Positions 8,785-18,981 of a stretch of DNA of 64,000 nucleotides are shown here, one piece after another. The stretch's first letter is position 1. Each line of letters opens with the position of its first letter. Under the pieces are notes generated by a model, which had not been told where the DNA came from, did not search any database, and saw only the letters and a list, made by a program, of their open reading frames with translations. The translations under genes and the position numbers were made by a program. This DNA is from Bradyrhizobium icense (GTDB lineage: Bacteria; Pseudomonadota; Alphaproteobacteria; Rhizobiales; Xanthobacteraceae): assembly GCF_001693385.1 (NCBI RefSeq), contig NZ_CP016428.1, positions 5,456,001 through 5,520,000 on the forward strand, in the 5' to 3' direction.

Positions 8785-10341
8785 TCAGGCGTTGCATTTT
8801 ACGGCGGGTCCAGGACAGCTCGCGGCAGTTGAGAGGTTTTCCCGGCGGTTTCGCGTTGAGCGCAACCCGATGCTTGCGCCGGCGCGCTGGGGACGAGGCA
8901 GCTCCGCGTGCAGTCGGGCCAGCTCCAGCACGCGCTCGCGCACTTTCCCCTGCACAGGCCCGCTATGCCGACTGGCTGCGTTGACGTGAATCAGCATCTG
9001 CTCGCTCGTGGCCGCCGGCCTCTCCTCGCCCTCGCGCGTGAGCACGTGGAAGATATGGAGGCACTTCTCGTCGGCGCCGAGGACCTGTGTGAGCACTTGC
9101 ACGCGATCGCCGGCATACAGCTCCAGGAGATGGGACAGGTGCGTCTCGAGCGTGTAGAACGACCCGTATTTTGAGCGGTACGCGCCGTCAATGCCGATCC
9201 AACTGAACAGGCCGCTGGTGCCCATGCCGCAGAGCTCGAGATAGCGGCTCTCGTTGACGTGCCCGTAGATGTCGATCCAGTCGGCCGGTATCTCTATTGC
9301 TGGTATTCGGAGTGGGCCAGAACCGTCAGTGAGCTGGGGGATGCGATCGCGCAGCCCACGTTCCCAGCGGGCAAGCGTCTCGCCCGCGCCGTATTCCTCA
9401 GAGCGCAGTCCCCGCAGCACGGCCACAAGACCGTTGTCGCGCTTTTGTTCGAGCTCTGGGGCGGTCAGCTTCTCGGCCCTAGCATCCGTCTGCTCGGCTA
9501 GTTTGTCGATGAAGGCCTCGGTGTACTTGGGCGCATCGGTGAGCTTGGTCCATGGCGACGTCAGCTCGGGTTTCCATTTATCTAAAAATTGACGCATGGC
9601 AGCCCCGCCGCCGCCGATCCGAAAGGGTCCCACGACGGCCCGGCGAAGCCCGAAGGAGTAACGGACAGCGTCGTCAACCTCCTCCGCCGTAGCCACATCG
9701 TCATGCACCAGCCATAGCGCCTCCCGCCACAACGCCTCCTGCATCCGGTTCGCGACGAACCCGTCCACTTCTTTGCGGACCACGAGCGGGTGCATTCCTA
9801 CTGCCCGGTAGATCTCCGCCGCTCGCGCCAGCATCTCGGGCGCGGTGCGCCGTCCCCCGCACAGCTCAACCAACGGCAGCAGGTACACTGGGTTGAACGG
9901 GTGCGCAACGAGCAGCCGCTCCGGGTGATCCACCCCCGTTTGCAGCACTGACGGCCGAAATCCCGAGGTCGAGGAGCAAATCAGCGTTTCGGGGGCCGCC
10001 GCCCGGCTGGCAGTCGCGAACAGCTGCTGCTTGAGCTCCAGCCTCTCGGACGCGGACTCCTGCACGAGCTCCACACCGCTCACCGCGTCCGCCACCGAGT
10101 TCACTACGGTGAGCGCCCCCTCGTCTGGTAGTGGGACCTGCGTCAGCCTCCGATATGCGCGCCTCGCGCTAGCGAGCGTCACTTGAACGGTCTCGACCGC
10201 TCCCGGCGAGGGGTCATACAGTTTCACGTCCACTCCGTTAAGGATGAATCGTGCGGCCCACCCTCCGCCGATGATTCCTCCCCCTAGTAGCCCGACCACT
10301 CGCGGCAGCCTCTCAGGCAACAACTTTGACATCTCAGGCAT
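8785..10341 (-). CDS. lcdH: 3-hydroxyacyl-CoA dehydrogenase / thioesterase fusion (carnitine 3-dehydrogenase type)
   Basis: 518-residue two-domain protein. Residues about 15-320 form an NAD-dependent 3-hydroxyacyl-CoA dehydrogenase domain with GGGIIGGGWAARF and the catalytic-region motif AHPFNPVYLLPLVELCGG. Residues about 345-500 form a hot-dog thioesterase domain (ADWIDIYGHVNESRYLELC). This architecture is described for carnitine 3-dehydrogenase joined to betainyl-CoA thioesterase: the first half makes 3-dehydrocarnitine, the second hydrolyses betainyl-CoA after a separate cleavage enzyme has acted. That cleavage enzyme is not recognisable here. The start is ATG 10341 with GAGAGG upstream; a longer frame to 10470 lacks family similarity. 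It is the first gene of the minus-strand run lcdH, caiD, ACAD, ACAD. Confidence 0.82.
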   Translation of the reverse strand: MPEMSKLLPERLPRVVGLLGGGIIGGGWAARFILNGVDVKLYDPSPGAVETVQVTLASARRAYRRLTQVPLPDEGALTVVNSVADAVSGVELVQESASERLELKQQLFATASRAAAPETLICSSTSGFRPSVLQTGVDHPERLLVAHPFNPVYLLPLVELCGGRRTAPEMLARAAEIYRAVGMHPLVVRKEVDGFVANRMQEALWREALWLVHDDVATAEEVDDAVRYSFGLRRAVVGPFRIGGGGAAMRQFLDKWKPELTSPWTKLTDAPKYTEAFIDKLAEQTDARAEKLTAPELEQKRDNGLVAVLRGLRSEEYGAGETLARWERGLRDRIPQLTDGSGPLRIPAIEIPADWIDIYGHVNESRYLELCGMGTSGLFSWIGIDGAYRSKYGSFYTLETHLSHLLELYAGDRVQVLTQVLGADEKCLHIFHVLTREGEERPAATSEQMLIHVNAASRHSGPVQGKVRERVLELARLHAELPRPQRAGASIGLRSTRNRRENLSTAASCPGPAVKCNA

Positions 10342-10456
10342 GGAGCTTGACCTCTCAGGCAGGGAATTTGGGCGCCAGCTTCTCGCGAGCTTCACCACCT
10401 GCACCGCGATGCTGCGACAAGTTTGATCGTTAGCAAGTAGTATAGGGTCGCAGTGC

Positions 10457-10470
10457 TTGAATTTAATCAA
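10457..10470. promoter_or_regulatory. FNR/FixK-like box upstream of lcdH
   Basis: TTGAATTTAATCAA differs from the FNR/FixK consensus TTGAT-N4-ATCAA at one base. It lies 116 bases before the chosen lcdH start. A Crp/Fnr-family gene is present at 14867-15686, but no link between the two is shown. Confidence 0.3.
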
Positions 10471-10486
10471 TGGAGCCCGTCACCGA

Positions 10487-10499
10487 GCAGAAATTCTGC
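10487..10499. promoter_or_regulatory. Palindrome GCAGAAATTCTGC (site A)
   Basis: Perfect 13-bp odd palindrome 146 bases upstream of the lcdH start. The identical 13-mer occurs at 21821-21833, and close variants occur at 63370 and 63400, in each case upstream of a gene start. Candidate operator of a dimeric regulator. Confidence 0.4.
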
Positions 10500-11820
10500 G
10501 CGCGATTGTCAAAAGGCGAAGCTTTTGGTCAGCGTTAGCGCTGACGCGAGCTGGGCAGCCAGAGTTCATCTGAGCTTTGGATCAGGATCGGAGCCGACTG
10601 CCACTTGGCAATTTTCGAGCCACTAGACTTGTTCGGCGTCTCTCACGGCAGCGCGCCGGCCCGCTGAGCGAAGCGCTCAAACGCTCTTGCGCCCGGCACA
10701 GTGCGCTACGTTGAGCTCGTTGCAGGATGGGAACGATCCGGTACCTTCCGTTAAAAGCGTTGTTGATAGGCTCAAACACTTGGCTGGCTCAATATTGTAG
10801 CGCGGCGACGTTCTTCTTTTAGGTTCCTCAAGATTAGAAGGCCGCTGCACAGCCTATCAAGTGGGAGCGACCTCAACATACATAGATTCCGCGGCGAACT
10901 CGAACCTTTCGTCGCGCTGCACTTTCAGGAGGCGCTCGAAGATGAAGGCGCCCATCGTCGGCGGCGCTCCCGAAAACAACCCTCCAGAACCAGTGGCTGG
11001 TGCCGATAGTAGAGCGGCGGACACAGCGTTCTTCGAAAATCTTGAGATCGTGACGCGCCACGGCCGCGAGCGCATCATGCCCAGTCGTCGAGTATAAGGA
11101 GCTGGAGCTCGGCTATATCTGAGTCGTTTCTGGAATTTCAATGAGAGACTCACTCACGCAGACGGCATAGCAGCATCCGCCGCAGGAGCTTCCGATCGCT
11201 CGAATTAGTAATCTCTCGAACGAGCAGAAGCCCGATGCTGCTCGCGCCGTTCATAACGCGACCGAGCGTCGCCGATATAGGGATGAAGGATGGTCGGCAG
11301 CTCTGTGCCGGGGTGCGCTTGGGGATCCAGATTGTTGTCGACAATTGCTTCCAGCAAGCCGCAGATCCTGCCGATCTCGATCGTCTATATGGCCGCGCCT
11401 TTTAGACGTCCAGAGCAAAAGGGCCACACAAGACGGACAATGCGAGGCAGGTCCCGAAATCCTCGATATGGGATACCGATCCCCAGGACCAGGTCGAAAG
11501 CGAGTGCGGTTCAAAGGCCAATTGGCGAGGCCTCCACTTGTCGCCCTGCAAATTATGAGATGGAGCCCATGCCAAGCTTGAGCCGCAAACGCTCCCGCTC
11601 ATTGAGCATCGCTCCGGCGTCATTCGGCAGGAGGTCCCTTGCTTTAGAGCGATAAGAGCACTCTGGGCGCCCCCGCGCAGATCGTCGGAAAACGGCCTTT
11701 GGGATCTGCACAACCTGACGCGATTCAGCCAAAATGACTCGATTCCAGGGGCTCGCTCGCGAATCTCGCCACTCGTGATCGCAAGGGTCCCGTCTCGCTT
11801 CACGCAGCCGAAATATTGGG
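10500..11820. other. Degraded stretch of about 1.3 kb, unidentified
   Basis: Minus-strand frames give plausible but discontinuous coding text, such as APPTMGAFIFERLLKVQRDE ending at 10857 and LDPQAHPGTELPTILHPYIG near 11270-11330. I could not place these in a family. The pattern fits one or two old pseudogenes between lcdH and the porin. Confidence 0.35.
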
Positions 11821-11828
11821 TCCAAATT

Positions 11829-11862
11829 GAAAAGGCCCCCGGCGGGCATGCCGGAGGCCTTC
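11829..11862 (-). terminator. Rho-independent terminator of the porin gene
   Basis: On the minus strand AAGGCCTCCGGC, a 6-base loop and GCCGGGGGCCTT form a strong GC stem followed by TTTT. It lies about 60 bases after the porin stop. Confidence 0.8.
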
Positions 11863-11923
11863 TTGGAGGTTACACTCAGACGAATAGAAGCGCTTCTTTC
11901 TCCTTCTGCTGGTTGATAGATAA

Positions 11924-13435
11924 TTAGAAGTTGCGCTGAGCGCGGATCAGCAGCGTGAGGGCGTTCTGGTCCTTCAGCTCATACGTGCCACCCGGCTTGG
12001 CGATAGCTGCCTGAGCTGGCAGAGCCACCGTGCTTCCGCTCGCATGCTTTTGGTCGAGCATCGTGTACGCGAGTTCGGCCGTGAAGGCCAGGTTCTTGAC
12101 CGGAGTCCAAATCGTCCTCGTACCAATCACCGAGTAGTTAAAGTCGGGATTGCAGCCTGCAAGACCTGTCGAAAGCGCGAGGTTTGCTACGAACGCGCCG
12201 CAGATATAGCCTTTGGCAGTATTGTTGTAGCGCACAGCAGCATACGCGCCGAAGATGCTGCTGGCCCAGTACGGATTCCAGTTGTGGGTGTAGCCACCCT
12301 GGAAGCCGTAGGTCGTAGTTAGCTCCTGGCCGGAGCCGGCCACGAACACCGAGTCAGACACACCAGCGAGGCCGACGCTTTGGTAAGCACCTACGAGACC
12401 CGTGCCTCCGTACATCGCGAAGCTGGGTGCCGCCGTATAGTCGTGGAAATTGTAACGGCTTGCACCGTTCGTATAGACGCCCGACATGTTGATCGTATCA
12501 CCCGGACCAGTCGGAACGTTCTTGATCGACAAGCCCAACTGACCCGCCCAGCCCCACTTGTCATCCGGGTGGCCGGTGAGCTCGGACGCACCATAGTAGG
12601 CAGCATGATTGTCATGGGCGGCGAACGAAGCTTTGAAGTAACCCCAAGCCTGGTCAACAGTGACCGACGCGACGAGGTCTGGAGCTCGCGCACCACCGAT
12701 GTCGTTGGCTCCGTACGCACCAGTGGCCAGTCCCGCAGCCGTCGCTGAGCTTACATTCCAGATCGCGAGCTGGTTACGGGAAACCTGATCCTCGGCCGAG
12801 ATGGAGGCCGAGATGCCTTGCCCGAATTCAAAGGTATAGGCAATCTGATTCGCCCTATCCCAACCGCCAGCGCCCGGCAACTCGTAAGAGTTCGCCGCAT
12901 ACTGGCCCCAATTAGTGCTGAACTGCGAAGCTGCCTTACCGAACGTAAAGCCAGCGAACTGCATGAAGGCCTGATAGAAGCCGGGAGTACCCTGCGCGAC
13001 CTGATTTCCTAGTGACGTCGTATACGCCGTCCCGCCAGTGCCGGTACCGCTGTAGGTACCCCCTGTATAGGTCCAAGCGAATTCGGCGAACGTGCGGACG
13101 ACACCATACTCGGTCGCGGTACGCGTATCAACGAACAGGTCTTGACGAGAGCGCGCGCTGTAATATTCGCTCAAGCGGTTGCGCGCGCCACCCACACCAC
13201 TATTTGGTGCGTCATGATGGTAGCTCGTGCCGAATGTCGTTTCAGCACGCAGATATCCGCCTAACCTGATGCAAGTGTCAGTGCCCGGGATGTAGTAGAA
13301 CCCAGCACCATACAGGGTGCAGATCTTAACGTACTCAACTGCTTTAGCCTTGACGGGGAGATCGGCCGCCTGCGCCCCACCCAAGGCGATCAGAGCCGCC
13401 GTCGAACCTAGAAAAAGGCTCTTCGCCATCTTCAT
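11924..13435 (-). CDS. Outer-membrane porin, alphaproteobacterial type
   Basis: 503-residue general porin of the Omp2b-like family found in many paralogues in Bradyrhizobium. It forms a beta-barrel for diffusion of small solutes across the outer membrane. A Sec signal peptide (MKMAKSLFLGSTAALIALGG, cut after AQA) leads into ADLPVKAKAVEYVKICTLYG and the porin block DTCIRLGGYLRAETTFG. The C-terminus ends in aromatic strand form, LLIRAQRNF, with terminal phenylalanine. The family-typical cysteine pairs are present. The start is ATG 13435 with GGAGG 7 bases upstream. Full length, its own terminator downstream and a long upstream region: an intact monocistronic gene. Confidence 0.95.
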   Translation of the reverse strand: MKMAKSLFLGSTAALIALGGAQAADLPVKAKAVEYVKICTLYGAGFYYIPGTDTCIRLGGYLRAETTFGTSYHHDAPNSGVGGARNRLSEYYSARSRQDLFVDTRTATEYGVVRTFAEFAWTYTGGTYSGTGTGGTAYTTSLGNQVAQGTPGFYQAFMQFAGFTFGKAASQFSTNWGQYAANSYELPGAGGWDRANQIAYTFEFGQGISASISAEDQVSRNQLAIWNVSSATAAGLATGAYGANDIGGARAPDLVASVTVDQAWGYFKASFAAHDNHAAYYGASELTGHPDDKWGWAGQLGLSIKNVPTGPGDTINMSGVYTNGASRYNFHDYTAAPSFAMYGGTGLVGAYQSVGLAGVSDSVFVAGSGQELTTTYGFQGGYTHNWNPYWASSIFGAYAAVRYNNTAKGYICGAFVANLALSTGLAGCNPDFNYSVIGTRTIWTPVKNLAFTAELAYTMLDQKHASGSTVALPAQAAIAKPGGTYELKDQNALTLLIRAQRNF

Positions 13436-14866
13436 AAAAGACCTCCAAATGTTTCACTTGAAGAGTGGCCGCTCACCCCAGAGATTGGCCATCTTCGCCC
13501 CAATCATTCTCGACAGACAGGGCCTTCCTCGAACGCCGGCAGCTAGATTAGCCCACAGGCGTCGCGGTGCGGACCATTCCGCCGCTCGCAAGGCTACGTT
13601 GACAGATTGTGTTCAATATCGGCGTGAAAGCTTTGTACGAAACGCACGAATGCATGGCCGCTCTGGGCCAGAGTGTTCTAATCGCGTCATAACTGTACGA
13701 TTAGTACTGAAGACGCAGATGACCGTACGTCACGTACGCAGGACGATTCATGGTCCGCTTGAATTGTACGTCGAGAATGTTCGCGGGCCTCTGGTACTTA
13801 ATTCGAGAGCTGCATGATGAGAAAGATCTAGACCTAGTCAGCACCTCACAGCGCGTTACACCGTACGCGACTCTCAGCCGCTGATGCGACGGGCGAGCAT
13901 ACTCACATCCGTGCAGAGCAAGTGGAGAGGAAGAGCGGAGCGTGGCGAGCTATTAATGCATGATCGTAACTGCAGGTCGAACACACACGGCCGATATGGC
14001 ACAGCGTGAGCAGCTCATGCGCTGATGGATAACCCGCCGCCCGCCGTTCTTCGAATTATCGCACAGCTCGCGGACGCGGAGCACCAGATTACGGCGCTGG
14101 CACGACCATTTACGAGCCAGTTCTGTTCGTCTTCGGGCCTTGACGAATTTGGCGAACAAGGCGCTGAATCCGGCATGCAGTAGAGTCACGCGGACTGCGC
14201 CTGAACGTCTCCTCAAGAGATCGGCGGACCGACTCCAACTCGTACGTTATTTCCCAATAGACATAGGGCTCGATCACCTTGACCGCTATTCCACTTTTCT
14301 AGTTCATGTTGATTTCAAAGAAATTGATGTGCAGCCGCCACAAGGATGACCGGTCCATGCTTCTCCTCGACGCAAGAACAACCCTTTATAAGCCGACAAA
14401 GCGGATCACCCTAGCGTCATGAGAAACGGCAGACGACGAGATCATGAAAGCGCCGTCGCCCAGACAGCATTTGACGGGAAGATGGAGTAAAGGATTTCGT
14501 GTGGACTGCAGACGAGAGCTAAGTCTCACGCAATCAGCATGACCGCGCACCTATCGAATGAGTGTGACTGCGAACAGCCGACGACGATCTCGCGATACCG
14601 TCAGTTGCTCAGATCTCATATTGGACTGAACAGCCTTTCGATCGTAGGTGCTGACAAACGAAAAGCAGCACCCGGTTGTCGGACGTAGGCTATCGAGCCG
14701 ATGCGCACGCCGGAAGCAACGAAGGGCATCGGGAGGATCAACTGATCGCTGAAAAATCCGTCGGGTGTATCCTATGAACACATCGAGGACCCAGGCCTCC
14801 GCCTGGCCGATCACAATGACCTGCCATAGCGCACATCCAATCCGCCGCGCCGCTCGTTACCCGGCG
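13436..14866. other. Porin upstream region and gap, with GTACG cluster
   Basis: No convincing gene. Six GTACG pentamers lie between 13635 and 13867 (13635, 13695, 13725, 13734, 13766, 13863). The pair at 13724-13738 is arranged as CGTACGTCACGTACG. The cluster is 200-430 bases before the porin start and may be regulatory. The rest (13900-14860) shows only short open frames. Confidence 0.35.
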
Positions 14867-15686
14867 CTATGGATCGATGGCTGACATCACGGGCTCGGTT
14901 GAGGCATAAGCGCCTGAAATAAGTTTGTAACAACTGCATGCCTTTTGCTCGAGGCAGCGTTTCTCAATCCGCAACACGCCGCGAGTTTTCCGAATCAATC
15001 CTTGTTCTTCGAATCGGATTAGTTGTTACCCCAGCGCGGCGCAATGCTAGAACGGAAGAGAGGTAATCATGTGTAAGCAGCACATCAGCATCAAGGGCGT
15101 CACTCGCCGAACACAACCACCACGCGAGCCGTTTCTCGCGATCGTGTCGCACGCCGCACAATCCGGTCTGAGCGCAATGCAAGTTCAGTGCATGGACGTA
15201 CCGGAGAAGATGTTCTCGAATTTCAGCGCAATCGTGCATCACTCGTCCCAGATCCTCGACACGAATTCTGTGCGCGCTTCCCGGAAAGAGCACAACAGAT
15301 TGATGCGTCGCAAGATGCGGTCCGAACAAGAGCGAAGCGCCGATAGCTCCGCCATATCCTATCACCGCTGTTTCAAGAACGCTTTCCGCCGCGACAATCC
15401 TAACGGAGATAAGTCCCGACTCTATAAAATAGACGTGATCGAGTGACCTTTTCGGTTCTTGCAGCACCATGCGTTCTCTTATAACTATTGGCTCAAGGAA
15501 CTCGCCTACTGCCGCGAGCTCTTGAAGAGAAATCCTCGCCAGAATCTCGTTTTTGAGAAATCGCCGCGTACTAGAGCGGCCCGCACCGCGCCACGGAAGC
15601 ATCCGATGTGCATCGGAGGTCCGCGTGAGAGCCGCGGCGCCGGGGACTTCAAGCGCTTCGCGGACGGCGGGTGCGTGGTCGGTCAT
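14867..15686 (-). pseudogene. Crp/Fnr-family regulator, frameshifted in the DNA-binding domain
   Basis: As read from ATG 15686 it gives 240 residues. Residues about 45-150 resemble a cNMP-binding-like sensor domain (RERMVLQEPKRSLDHVYFIE, ESGLISVRI). Residues about 185-220 begin the winged helix (REKRLAWWLCSASDALD, LLTHDYLSSVLALRRAGVTT). The open frame then ends in non-family sequence at 14964. One frame over, from about 15015, the DNA reads RFEEQGLIRKTRGVLRIEKR and continues to a TAG at 14867-14869, exactly the expected Crp C-terminus. A single indel therefore cut off the recognition-helix and wing region. It is of the rhizobial subgroup with a weakly conserved cyclic-nucleotide pocket. Confidence 0.8.
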
Positions 15687-16577
15687 GCTGCGGTCCGCCT
15701 CTCGTTAAGAAGATCTTACTAGGTCAACCCCTTCACGAACTATTGATTCTTAGTTTAGCAATGTGTTGCCGCCAATTCGTGCGATGAGACGGCTCTTGGC
15801 GATTAAGTCCTGCGATGGAACGGCTTCCGTCGATTCATTTTGGCAAGCGCTGATTGCGCATACCTGCACTGCTAGCGCCTTGTTGAATGGGGTCGTGGGC
15901 GCTTTTGCGTGCGCCTTGCGAGGCCTGTGTGCTCGGGATTACCGAATTCAGTGCAAGCCGGAGCGTTTGCCACCACAGAGGGGGGCAGTTCTGGCGCGAT
16001 GTCCGATACACCGCGACCATCCACATGCAGCGACGAAATGAAATGCTTCTTCTAGTGACTAGCATGAGGTCAACGCATGCACCGTCTTGCTGGCGGTGCT
16101 GGCAATCACCGTCTGGTGGGCTCGGTGCGCATCGATCGGTATCCTTACCTAGGCGAGACGCAATGCGCGTCGACCTCCCCGCCCGGTTCGCCGAAAAGGC
16201 CAGGTAGAAGGCCTACCCATCAGCCGAGGCGCGGACGCTGTCTCCGGCTCGATAGATTTCCGCATGAATGGCGTGGCTTTCGCCGCACACATGCCAGTCT
16301 TGCGGTGCCCTTGCGGCGAGCCGCAATGCACCCCGCGCCTAAAGCGACTGTAGCCGTTGCAGCTCGACGCGCTCAAGACGCTCAAGGGGCGCCTCATTTC
16401 GCAGTATTGGTTCGATCACGGCTGATTCTTGCAGTTATTGTCCCTCGATACGCTTCAATTATCGCTCGTTCGCTGGGGTGATGCGCGTAGACGTGAACGC
16501 CCGGGTCAAGAGTCTCCGGCTGCGCCGCGCCAAACGAATTCCTGCAAGCCGACAATCTCCGCAAGGGAGCCTCCGTC
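15687..16577. other. Gap without identifiable gene
   Basis: About 890 bases. Short open frames occur on both strands with no family motif. No repeat or RNA gene was recognised. Confidence 0.4.
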
Positions 16578-17815
16578 ATGATTTCGCTTTCGGATCTCAG
16601 GCGCCGCATCGATGAGGGAGAGCTCTCGCCGGCTGCTGCGCTCTCGCAATCACTCGCGGCGATCGAGGCACACGAAAAGAACATCGGCGCCTTTGTCTGC
16701 CACGCGAAGAGTCCGCGGGCCAGAAATGAGGGGCCTCTGCGCGGCATTGCTGTCGGAATCAAGGACCTCATCGATACCTCAGATCTTCGACGGAAATGGG
16801 CTCGCCGATCTACAAGGGCTGGCAGCCGCGTGCGGATGCGTCAGTGGTGATGCTGCTTAAGCGCGCGGGTGCAACCATCGTCGGCAAAACCACAACGTGT
16901 GCTTTCGCCGGACATGATCCCACTGCCACACTTAATCCGTGCAATCATAATCACACACCGGGCGGCTCTTCGGCAGGCTCAGCGGCAGCCGTGGCCGCCG
17001 GCATGTTTCCACTCGCGTTAGGTATGCAAACCGCTGGCTCGGTGATTCGCCCCGCCTCGTTCTGCGGCGTGGCTGCGATCAAGCCGTCTTATCGGCTGCT
17101 GCCGACCGTCGGTGTGAAATGTTATTCGTGGACGCTCGATACAGTCGGGCTGTTTGCGGCCGGCGTGGAGGACCTTAGGCTGGCGCTTGCAGCGATAACC
17201 GAGCGGTGGGAGCTTGCAGGTTACAGGTTGACGAATCCGCTACGCATCGGCGTAGTTACGCAGGGTTTTGCCGGCCCAGCTGAAGCAGAATCCGAGGCGG
17301 CATTGCGGAAAGCGGCTTCAGCGGCGCAGCGCGCTGGCGCCAACGTCCAGATCCTCGAGCTTCCCGGCATCTTTGCGGAAACTTGGCACCATCCAATCTA
17401 ACATCTGGGATTTCGAGCTGCACCGCGCGCTCGCCTGGGAATACCAGACGCATCACGACGCGATTGCGCCGAAGCTGCGCGCCAGGATGGATAAGACCTT
17501 GGACATTACGCCAACAGCGTATACTGCGGCGTTGCACACCGCAAACAGCGCGCGCGCCGCATTCGCCAATGCACTCTCCGATCTCGACGTGGTCCTAACC
17601 TATTCCGCGCCTGGCGCCGCACCGAAGAGCTTGGATTCGACCGGTGGAGCGCGCTTCAACGGGCTCTGGACAGTCCTGGGCGTGCCATGCGTCAACTGCC
17701 CGCCGATATTGCAGATAACGGCTTGCCTGTCCGCGTGCAAATCATCGCGCCCTTTGGCGAGGACGCCAGAGCACTCGCCGCCGCGCGGTTCCTCGAAAGC
17801 GCACTGCGGCGCTGA
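16578..17815 (+). pseudogene. Amidase (amidase-signature family), three frameshifts
   Basis: GatA-like amidase-signature enzyme that would hydrolyse a carboxylic amide through a Ser-cisSer-Lys triad. The lysine lies in AVGIKDLIDT, the serines in TPGGSSAGSAAAVAAG and MQTAGSVIRPASFCGVAAIK. The first frame breaks at about 16787, where one base is missing (the expected L-P-T-E-M-G-S is recoverable one frame over). The second breaks at about 17395 (one extra base; the gene continues as SNIWDFELHRALAWEYQTHH). The third is near 17690, after which the end reads ALAAARFLESALRR. All catalytic residues survive in the DNA, so decay is recent. Full length would be about 410 residues. Confidence 0.88.
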
Positions 17816-18981
17816 AGTTCATTTGGCATGCAAAATTGGCTCTGACGCAATCCAGAGGTAGCTCTATTCTGCAGCAGATCGCTTTTCCGCTGGAATACGT
17901 TCGACGTCGACGAGCTTGACGCGCGTGCGCTGACGTTCAGCTCTTGAATCAAGACGAAGTCATTTGTCGAACCCCCAATAGTCTCTTCATAGTGCCGCGA
18001 GGGTCAGGAAGTGTGCTGTCCGAGCCCGGCGTCGCCGGGACATCGACACAATCAGAACGAGCAAGCCGCGCCCAGCTGCCCACGGCTTCAGCCGGTAAAG
18101 AAGCTCATCCGCCGGACATCGCGCCTGCTCGGCATCTCGTATTCTCCGCCCCTATGCAAGAGCGGCTCACGGCAGCATCATGGCTGTCCCTATCGCCCAA
18201 CTCGACGATGCGGCAGCGGACGAGCTAAGGCCCGCGAAGCGGGGCAACATCAGCTGGTCTCTCCCGCACCGCATTAGAGGCCGGTAGCGAAATCAACAGC
18301 CCCGCCAATCCGTTTAGATCACGATTCTCTCTTGCCCGGCGACGGTCTGAATGCCTCCTGGATGGGCTTGCTGAGCGTGACCGTCGCGCTCGATCGTGCG
18401 TCCGCTAACCTCGAGCTGCCGCAGGGGGTATTCCCGCGCAATATGCGCTATCGCATAATTCACGCGTACTGGTTTGAGCATCAATAGGCTTGCGGCGCGC
18501 GTGATCGTTATCGATCGGTCAGCGCGAGACTAAATTATTTGGAGCGCAGCCTCCTGATCGGTATGCCGGTCCACCAGAGTCGGGCATGCGTCGATCAGCA
18601 GGCCGCGTTCGGTGCTTCATCAACCAAACCCGATGAAGCACAGCTTCACCTTTTCGCCTTTTCCCTTGCGATGGATCCTGATACCGGAGCCGATGGTCAC
18701 GCATGATTGCTGTTCGAACGTTCTGGCGATGGACGGTTTGCTTGGGCGTTGCGTCCGCGCCTTACGCTGCCAGCGCACCTGAGTCACCCTTCGATTTGAT
18801 GCTATCGGTCGGGGCACCATCCACCGATCTTGATAGCCCGACAAGCGCTTTAGTTGGGCTGCGCTTCGACCGCGGCCAGGAATTTGGCCGCGATTTAACC
18901 TTTCAGCAGCCGAACGCGCTTGTTCTTCTGCTTGAGCCGAAGCAACGGCTCGCCACGTTAAGTTCTCGCAAATGGGACCCG
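17816..18981. other. Gap with a possible dehydrogenase-start remnant
   Basis: No complete gene in about 1.2 kb. On the minus strand near 18655-18625 the text VKLCFIGFGEAPNAA looks like the start of a Rossmann-fold dehydrogenase of the 6-phosphogluconate/3-hydroxyisobutyrate type, but it stops quickly. The rest is uninformative. Confidence 0.3.
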
